From Klebsiella michiganensis (GTDB lineage Bacteria > Pseudomonadota > Gammaproteobacteria > Enterobacterales > Enterobacteriaceae): a DNA stretch of 64,000 nt. Every line of letters begins with the position of its first letter. Position 1 is the stretch's first letter. Where the stretch lies: NCBI GenBank assembly GCA_000963575.1, contig CP011077.1:744001-808000 (forward strand), in the 5' to 3' direction. This document shows positions 58,543 through 64,000 of this stretch, in pieces. The translations under genes and the position numbers were made by a program. The notes beneath the pieces were generated by a model that saw only the letters and a list, made by a program, of their open reading frames with translations, was not told the origin of the DNA and ran no database searches.

Positions 58543-59163
58543 CTATTGTCGGTCAGTTAGCGCAAAGGTCGGCAGTTTTAGATGCCAGCGGATGGCCGCG
58601 AGGCGAATCGCCAGCGTAACCACCATACCAATCATGCTGGCTTGCTCGAGTGGAACGTTAAAGGTGTGATAGGCCGTCGCGTGAACAATGCCGCCGATAA
58701 TACAGGCGGTGGCGTAAATCTCGGTACGCAGAATCATCGGGACTTCACGGGCCAGTACGTCACGAATAATCCCCCCACCTACGCCGGTCACAACGCCCAT
58801 GCAAATCGCCACTAGCGGGCTGGCATGCGCCAGAAACGCTTTATTGACGCCGATACCAACAAACACCGCCAGGCCGACGGCATCCAACACGGGAAGCACC
58901 CATTTAGGTAAACGTCGCGGCTGGCGCACCAGGACTATAGTCAGCATGCAGGTCACCATGGCGACCACAAGGTCCGTGGGATCTTTCACCCAGAATACCG
59001 GACCGTTGGCCAACGCCATATCGCGGATCGTTCCTCCGCCTACCGCGGTAACCACCCCAAGAACCAGCACGCCAAAGGGATCCATCCGCAGCTTCCCGGC
59101 CAACAAAACGCCGGAAATAGCGAACACGGCGGTACCGACAATATCCAGCCAATAGACCAGCAT
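58543..59163 (-). CDS. yadS: YadS, TRIC-channel/UPF0126 family membrane protein
   Basis: 206 residues with about seven membrane segments arranged as two internal repeats. The repeated motifs are VGGGTIRDMALANGPVFWVKD and VGGGIIRDVLAREVPMIL (family blocks). Prokaryotic relatives are trimeric cation channels; the substrate here is unknown. It lies 22 bases after btuF, so it is the likely last gene of mtn-btuF-yadS. Confidence 0.93.
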   Translation of the reverse strand: MLVYWLDIVGTAVFAISGVLLAGKLRMDPFGVLVLGVVTAVGGGTIRDMALANGPVFWVKDPTDLVVAMVTCMLTIVLVRQPRRLPKWVLPVLDAVGLAVFVGIGVNKAFLAHASPLVAICMGVVTGVGGGIIRDVLAREVPMILRTEIYATACIIGGIVHATAYHTFNVPLEQASMIGMVVTLAIRLAAIRWHLKLPTFALTDRQ

Positions 59164-59185
59164 TTATGACCCTCAGAGCGTGACG

Positions 59186-59986
59186 TTAAGCTTTCGCCAG
59201 CTCTTCGCAGAGCTGTTTTGCGGCGAGGATAATACGCGGGCCTGAGCGAGTAAACCAGTCATCATTCACGGCAATAACCGGAACTTTCAACTGATTACTC
59301 CAGAACTGCTGTACCGACGGAATATTGCTCGCATCGCCCGAAATAATAATAGCCTGTGGCTGGCGCGTCAGAACCTGTTCGCGACTGACCTGCGGCCAGG
59401 GAACCCGGCTGTCGGCAAAAATATTGCGGCCACCGCAAAGCTCAACCACTTCGTTCTGAATGGAATCTTTGCTGGTAGTAAACAGTGGCTGCTGGCTGAA
59501 CTGGAGGAACACTTTTTTGCTTTGGCTATGGCCGTAGCGAGCTTTTAGCGCGGCGAACTCGCTGGAGAGTGTGTCAGCCGCTTTGATTGCCTTTTCGGGC
59601 GTGGGGCTTAGCGGCGCGAGCTGGCGCAGTGCGGCCTCAACGTCGGCGACGCTTTTAGGATCGAGCCAGATGACCTTAATGCCCAGCGAAACCAGTTGGT
59701 TCACCTGCCTGTCCGGGTTACCTCCGCGCCAGGCAAGTACTGCGTCCGGTTTCAGGGCGACAATGCGCTCGAAATTCACGCCCTGCCAGTTAGCTAACTG
59801 TTCAATCTGTTTTGCCTGTGGCGGGTAATCAGAGTAAGCGCTCACCGCAACCGGAGTGATACCGGCCGCGAACGCCAGTTCAGTATTTGCGGGGGAGAGC
59901 GAGATAACCCTAGGCGCCGCAAAAAGCAGCGCCGGGAGGCAAAGGAGCAGGGCAACACCCCCGCGCCATGAGGCGAACTTAGCCAC
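59186..59986 (-). CDS. btuF: BtuF, periplasmic vitamin B12-binding protein
   Basis: 266 residues from a GTG start (VAKFASWRGG), the E. coli length. A signal peptide ends near LLFAAPRVI. The class III binding-protein fold includes SLSPANTELAFAAGITPVAVSAYSDYPPQA and RVPWPQVSREQVL. It delivers cobalamin to BtuCD. Its start overlaps the end of mtn by 8 bases. Confidence 0.96.
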   Translation of the reverse strand: MAKFASWRGGVALLLCLPALLFAAPRVISLSPANTELAFAAGITPVAVSAYSDYPPQAKQIEQLANWQGVNFERIVALKPDAVLAWRGGNPDRQVNQLVSLGIKVIWLDPKSVADVEAALRQLAPLSPTPEKAIKAADTLSSEFAALKARYGHSQSKKVFLQFSQQPLFTTSKDSIQNEVVELCGGRNIFADSRVPWPQVSREQVLTRQPQAIIISGDASNIPSVQQFWSNQLKVPVIAVNDDWFTRSGPRIILAAKQLCEELAKA

Positions 59987-60677
59987 GAGCCAGATGCTGA
60001 ACCAGTTTTTCCACCATCAGGGTGGATTGTTTCGCGGCAACGGCCAGGAACTCTTCAAAGCTCAGGTGAGATTGCTGATCGGCCACGTCGGAGATGGCGC
60101 GCACAACCACAAACGGCGTGTTGAAGTTTTGGCATACGTGACCGATGGCCGTCGCTTCCATTTCAACCGCAACCGCCTGCGGGAAGTTGTGGCGAATTTT
60201 TGCCAGCGCTACGGAGCCGTTAATAAACGCATCGCCGCTGACGATCAGGCCGCGAACCGCGTGCAGATCAAGCTCTTTAATGCAGGTTTCTGCTGCCTCG
60301 ATAAGCTTTTTATCGGCAACAAAAGCCGCCGGGCAGCCCGCCATCTGGCCATACTCGTAACCGAAAGCGGTGACATCGGCGTCGTGATAACGCACTTCAT
60401 CGGACACCACGATATCGCCCACTTTCAGCGTTGGCGCCAGGCCACCGGCTGAACCAGTATTGATTATCACGTCCGGTTTGCAGTGTTCCAGCAGCAGCGT
60501 AGCACCCATGGCCGCGGAAACTTTGCCGATGCCGGACTTCAGCAGCGCCACTTCAACGCCGTTCAGCGTCCCGGTATAAATTTCGCAACCGGCGATGCTC
60601 AGAGTGTGACGGTTTTCGATTTTGTCACGCAGCAGCGTAACTTCTTCTTCCATTGCACCAATAATGCCTGCTTTCAT
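59979..60677 (-). CDS. mtn: Mtn, 5'-methylthioadenosine/S-adenosylhomocysteine nucleosidase
   Basis: 232 residues from MKAGIIGAMEEEV, the E. coli length. It cleaves MTA, SAH and 5'-deoxyadenosine, recycling by-products of polyamine, methylation and radical-SAM reactions, and feeds autoinducer-2 synthesis through LuxS. The catalytic glutamate is E12 region (AMEEEVTLL) and D197 lies in ISDVADQQSHLSFEEF; the nucleoside-binding VEMEATAIGHVC is intact. The frame stays open for about 96 codons upstream, but that stretch opposes dgt and is not conserved. Confidence 0.97.
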   Translation of the reverse strand: MKAGIIGAMEEEVTLLRDKIENRHTLSIAGCEIYTGTLNGVEVALLKSGIGKVSAAMGATLLLEHCKPDVIINTGSAGGLAPTLKVGDIVVSDEVRYHDADVTAFGYEYGQMAGCPAAFVADKKLIEAAETCIKELDLHAVRGLIVSGDAFINGSVALAKIRHNFPQAVAVEMEATAIGHVCQNFNTPFVVVRAISDVADQQSHLSFEEFLAVAAKQSTLMVEKLVQHLARG

Positions 60678-60771
60678 AGAGATACTCGCTAATGTGGTGG
60701 AACATGACTCGATTTTCGGGGCATAGTCTATCATGGCAAACAGTCTCCTTATCAACGGAACAGGAGTGGGC

Positions 60772-62286
60772 ATGAGCGAAATAGACTTCCGCAAAAAAAT
60801 TAACTGGCATCGACGCTTCCGCTCGCCCGAAGGAGAGAAGAGCGAACTTGAGATCTTGCGTATCTTCGAAAGCGATCGCGGCAGGATCATTAATTCTCCC
60901 GCAATCCGCCGCCTGCAGCAGAAAACGCAGGTTTTCCCGCTTGAGCGTAATGCCGCCGTGCGCACCCGTCTTACCCATTCGCTGGAGGTGCAGCAGGTCG
61001 GGCGCTACATTGCCAAGGAGATCCTCAGCCGCCTGAAAGAGCAGAAGGCGCTGGAAAAATATGGTCTCGATGAGCTAACCGGCCCGTTTGAAAGCATAGT
61101 GGAAATGGCCTGCCTGATGCACGACATCGGCAATCCGCCGTTTGGTCATTTTGGCGAGTCGGCGATTAACGACTGGTTCCGCCAGCGCCTGCAGCCGAAA
61201 GATAGCGGCGGGCAGCCCCACAGTGACGATCGCTGCAAAGTGGATGTGCTCCGGCTACGTGAAGGCGAAGAGGGGTTAAATACCTTACGCAGCAAAGTTC
61301 GCCAGGACTTGTGCCATTTTGAAGGAAATGCGCAAGGCATCCGGCTGGTGCACAGCCTGCTGCGCATGAACCTGACCTGGGCACAGGTCGGCTGCATCCT
61401 CAAATACACCCGCCCGGCCTGGTTTGCACAAACCCCTCCGGCAAGCCACGCTTATCTCATGAAGAAGCCGGGCTTTTATTTGTCGGAAGAAGGGTACATC
61501 GGCCGCCTGCGTAAAGAGCTGAACCTGGGTGAGTACAGCCGCTTTCCGCTGACCTGGATCATGGAGGCGGCGGACGACATTTCCTACTGCGTGGCGGATC
61601 TCGAAGATGCCGTTGAGAAGCGTATTTTCAGCGTCGAGCAGCTTTATCAGCATCTTAGTGAGTCCTGGGGCGAGCGGGAAAAAGGCGATCTCTTTGAACT
61701 GGTGGTCATCGATGCCTGGGAAAAATCGCGTACCAACCAAATGCGCCGCAGTGCGGAAGACCAGTTCTTCATGTACCTGCGCGTTAATACGCTAAACAAA
61801 CTGGCGCCGTATGCCGCCCAGCGTTTTATCGATAATTTACCGGAGATTTACGACGGCGAATTTAATCATGCATTGCTGGAGGACGACAGCCCGTTTGCCC
61901 GGCTGCTGGAGCTTTACAAGCAGGTGGCCGTGCGCCAGGTCTTTAGCCACCCGGATATTGAACAACTGGAGCTGCAGGGCTATCGGGTTATTAGCGGTTT
62001 ACTGGATATTTACAGTCCCTTACTCGAGCTTTCAACGGAAGACTTCACGGAGCTGGTGGATAAGGAAAGCCTGCGCCGTCTGCCTATTGAATCACGACTT
62101 TTCCACAAACTTTCAACTAAACATAGGCTTGCTTATGTGGAAGCGGTGAACGCTTTGCACCCGTCAAGCCTTGATTTTTCGGTGTGGGAATACTATTTCC
62201 GTGCAAGGCTTATTCAGGATTACATCAGCGGAATGACCGATTTATATGCCTGGGATGAGTATCGACGCCTGATGGCGGTGGAGTGA
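60772..62286 (+). CDS. dgt: Dgt, deoxyguanosinetriphosphate triphosphohydrolase
   Basis: 504 residues from MSEIDFRKKINWHRRF, preceded by AGGAG. It hydrolyses dGTP to deoxyguanosine and triphosphate. The HD-domain metal ligands are in RTRLTHSLEVQQVGR and MACLMHDIGNPPFGHFGE, with a third block in WIMEAADDISYCVADLEDA. It is divergent from mtn with a short 94-base gap. Confidence 0.97.
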   Translation: MSEIDFRKKINWHRRFRSPEGEKSELEILRIFESDRGRIINSPAIRRLQQKTQVFPLERNAAVRTRLTHSLEVQQVGRYIAKEILSRLKEQKALEKYGLDELTGPFESIVEMACLMHDIGNPPFGHFGESAINDWFRQRLQPKDSGGQPHSDDRCKVDVLRLREGEEGLNTLRSKVRQDLCHFEGNAQGIRLVHSLLRMNLTWAQVGCILKYTRPAWFAQTPPASHAYLMKKPGFYLSEEGYIGRLRKELNLGEYSRFPLTWIMEAADDISYCVADLEDAVEKRIFSVEQLYQHLSESWGEREKGDLFELVVIDAWEKSRTNQMRRSAEDQFFMYLRVNTLNKLAPYAAQRFIDNLPEIYDGEFNHALLEDDSPFARLLELYKQVAVRQVFSHPDIEQLELQGYRVISGLLDIYSPLLELSTEDFTELVDKESLRRLPIESRLFHKLSTKHRLAYVEAVNALHPSSLDFSVWEYYFRARLIQDYISGMTDLYAWDEYRRLMAVE

Positions 62287-62350
62287 GTTTTCTCGGGAGT
62301 TTTGTAAAGATGGACAATAAATTTTTACTTTTTCCATGCACTTAAGCGCT

Positions 62351-62378
62351 GAACTTAGCGCGTAAACTTCACTCTGAA
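62351..62378 (+). promoter_or_regulatory. Sigma-E-type promoter of degP
   Basis: GAACTT (62351-62356) and TCTGAA (62373-62378) are separated by 16 bases, matching the RpoE consensus (GGAACTT and TCTGA). They lie about 50 bases before the degP start, where the E. coli gene has its envelope-stress promoter. A GTAAA at 62304 might be half of a CpxR site. Confidence 0.8.
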
Positions 62379-62428
62379 TGGTGTACCAACACAGCAATTT
62401 TGCGTTATTTGAAAGTTGAGATGATTCC

Positions 62429-63871
62429 ATGAAAAAAACCACGTTAGCAATGAGTGCGCTGGCTCTTAGTCTGGGTTTGGCGCTGAGTCCGATGTCTGCC
62501 TCCGCCGCTGAGACGGCCTCTTCCGCATCTGCTGCGCAGCCGCTGCCGAGCCTTGCGCCGATGCTGGAGCAGGTTATGCCTTCAGTGGTGAGTATCAACG
62601 TTGAAGGGAGCACAACGGTAAATACTCCGCGTATGGGGCGTAATTTCCAGCAATTCTTCGGTGATAACTCACCGTTCTGCCAGGACGGTTCGCCGTTCCA
62701 GAGTTCACCTTTCTGCCAGGGCGGTGGCGCTCAGGGCGGGGGTGACGGTGGCAGCCAGCAGCAGAAGTTTATGGCCCTGGGTTCTGGGGTAATTATTGAT
62801 GCTGCGAAAGGCTATGTCGTGACCAACAACCACGTAGTCGATAACGCTAACGTGATTAAAGTTCAGCTGAGCGATGGCCGTAAGTTTGACGCCAAAGTGG
62901 TGGGTAAAGACCCGCGCTCCGATATCGCGCTTATTCAGCTGCAGGATCCTAAAAACCTGACGGCGATCAAAATTGCCGACTCCGACGCGCTGCGCGTGGG
63001 GGACTACACCGTAGCCATCGGTAACCCATATGGTCTGGGCGAAACCGTGACCTCCGGTATTGTTTCTGCGCTGGGCCGTAGCGGCCTGAACGTGGAAAAC
63101 TACGAGAACTTTATCCAGACCGATGCCGCTATCAACCGCGGTAACTCCGGCGGGGCGCTGGTTAACCTGAACGGCGAGCTTATCGGTATCAACACGGCGA
63201 TTCTGGCCCCGGACGGCGGTAACATCGGTATCGGCTTTGCTATCCCGAGTAACATGGTGAAAAACCTGACCGCTCAGATGGTGCAGTACGGTCAGGTCCG
63301 TCGCGGCGAGCTGGGGATTATGGGCACTGAGCTGAACTCCGAACTGGCGAAAGCGATGAAAGTCGACGCCCAGCGCGGCGCGTTTGTCAGCCAGGTTATG
63401 CCTAACTCCTCCGCAGCGAAAGCGGGCATTAAGGCCGGGGATGTGATTGCTTCCCTGAATAATAAGCCTATCAGCAGCTTTGCGGCGCTGCGTGCAGAAG
63501 TGGGTTCTATGCCGGTGGGCAGCAAAATTTCGCTGGGCCTGCTGCGCGACGGTAAGCCAGTTACAGTGAGTCTGGAACTGCAGCAAAGCACTCAGAACCA
63601 GGTTGATGCCGCCACTATCTTCACCGGTATCGAAGGCGCCGAGATGAGTAACCGCGGTGGTAAAGATCAGAAAGGTGTGCAGGTCACCAGCGTGAAGCCG
63701 AATACCCCGGCAGCGCGTATTGGCCTGAAAAAAGGTGACATCATTGTTGGCGTAAACCAGCAGGCAGTGAACAACATCGCTGAGCTGCGTAAGGTGATGG
63801 ACAGCAAGCCGTCGGTGATGGCGCTGAGCATTCAGCGTGGTGATTCGTCGATTTACCTGCTGATGCAGTAA
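62429..63871 (+). CDS. degP: DegP, periplasmic serine protease and chaperone (Do/HtrA)
   Basis: 480 residues, against 474 in E. coli; the extra residues are mostly in the glycine-rich LA loop (GGGAQGGGDGGSQQQ). A signal peptide ends ASAAET. The protease catalytic triad lies in VVTNNHVVDNA (His), DPRSDIALIQ (Asp) and NRGNSGGALVNL (Ser). Two PDZ domains follow, and the protein ends in SIQRGDSSIYLLMQ. It degrades or refolds misfolded envelope proteins. Confidence 0.98.
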   Translation: MKKTTLAMSALALSLGLALSPMSASAAETASSASAAQPLPSLAPMLEQVMPSVVSINVEGSTTVNTPRMGRNFQQFFGDNSPFCQDGSPFQSSPFCQGGGAQGGGDGGSQQQKFMALGSGVIIDAAKGYVVTNNHVVDNANVIKVQLSDGRKFDAKVVGKDPRSDIALIQLQDPKNLTAIKIADSDALRVGDYTVAIGNPYGLGETVTSGIVSALGRSGLNVENYENFIQTDAAINRGNSGGALVNLNGELIGINTAILAPDGGNIGIGFAIPSNMVKNLTAQMVQYGQVRRGELGIMGTELNSELAKAMKVDAQRGAFVSQVMPNSSAAKAGIKAGDVIASLNNKPISSFAALRAEVGSMPVGSKISLGLLRDGKPVTVSLELQQSTQNQVDAATIFTGIEGAEMSNRGGKDQKGVQVTSVKPNTPAARIGLKKGDIIVGVNQQAVNNIAELRKVMDSKPSVMALSIQRGDSSIYLLMQ

Positions 63872-63886
63872 TCTCTGTGTAGCATT

Positions 63887-63917
63887 AAAAAGGGCCGCAA
63901 ACGCGGCCCTTTTTTTA
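63887..63917. terminator. Bidirectional terminator between degP and yaeH
   Basis: AAAAAGGGCCGC-aaac-GCGGCCCTTTTT with additional T. It serves degP and the convergent yaeH. Confidence 0.9.
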
Positions 63918-63929
63918 TGGCTTTCTGAA

Positions 63930-64000
63930 CTACTTGTTGCGGGTCAGTTTTTCCAGATCGGATTCAATTTCGCTGATCTTGTTGGTCACCACGGATTCGA
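63930..64000 (-). CDS. yaeH: YaeH, DUF3461 family protein (C-terminal end only)
   Basis: Only the last 22 codons and the stop lie in the window, reading ESVVTNKISEIESDLEKL and then TRNK. This matches the C-terminus of E. coli YaeH as I remember it (ESVVTNKISEIEADLEKLTRK), a small conserved protein of unknown function. In E. coli, cdaR lies between degP and yaeH; here it is absent. Confidence 0.85.
   Translation of the reverse strand, partial: ESVVTNKISEIESDLEKLTRNK

Noticed and set aside
60678..60965. N-terminal extension of mtn by about 96 codons
   Set aside because: The extension is antisense to the start of dgt and absent from the family; the 232-residue form matches E. coli exactly.
62304..62318. 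CpxR box upstream of degP
   Set aside because: Only one GTAAA half is convincing; the second half at the right spacing reads ACAAT, so I did not list it as a site.

Overview
This window is chromosomal DNA from a member of the Enterobacteriaceae that is close to, but not, Escherichia coli. Gene content, gene order and almost every protein length match the E. coli interval from lpxC to degP. The differences at known variable points (listed below) point to another genus. I cannot name the genus from sequence alone. There are no rRNA genes, tRNAs, insertion sequences, prophage genes or CRISPR arrays, so this is a core-genome window with small accessory changes.

Layout. 1-6.3 kb: end of lpxC, a DciA-family (DUF721) gene on the opposite strand, secM-secA, mutT, then yacG-zapD-coaE. 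6.7-13.4 kb: guaC, the type IV pilus genes ppdD-hofB-hofC, nadC, and ampD-ampE. 13.4-25.9 kb: aroP, the pyruvate dehydrogenase region pdhR-aceE-aceF-lpd, a small unrecognised reading frame plus an orphan terminator, and acnB. 26-32.6 kb: yacL, yacC, cueO, gcd, hpt, can. 32.7-38.7 kb: the ABC exporter yadGH, yadI, yadE, and the pantothenate genes panD, panC-panB. 38.7-48.7 kb: folK-pcnB, gluQ-dksA, thpR-sfsA, hrpB, mrcB. 49-55 kb: the ferrichrome uptake operon fhuACDB. 55-64 kb: hemL, clcA, erpA, yadS-btuF-mtn, dgt, degP and the last codons of yaeH.

Functional links are the usual enterobacterial ones: SecM translation arrest controls SecA; PdhR controls the PDH operon through an operator still visible ahead of pdhR; a CueR-type promoter with a 19-bp spacer precedes cueO; a sigma-E-type promoter precedes degP; and a Fur-like A/T-rich site precedes fhuA.

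Compared with E. coli K-12 from memory, speDE is missing between yacL and yacC, yacH between lpd and acnB, yadD between panD and panC, the yad fimbrial cluster between panB and folK, and cdaR between degP and yaeH.

The most unusual structure is a composite intergenic element. Two copies (34430-34617 and 48759-48954) each have a core of about 125 bp bounded by GCTRACAA/TTGTCAGC inverted ends and carrying two strong hairpins. The core is flanked on both sides by a GC-rich palindrome, and the two palindromes match each other within a copy but differ between copies. A diverged third relative lies at 31768-31850. All three sit just after the stop codon of a forward gene, in the same orientation. 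A second notable feature is fhuA: its central part is much lower in GC than its signal-peptide end and neighbours, and it lacks the disulfide-bearing loop-4 segment of E. coli FhuA.
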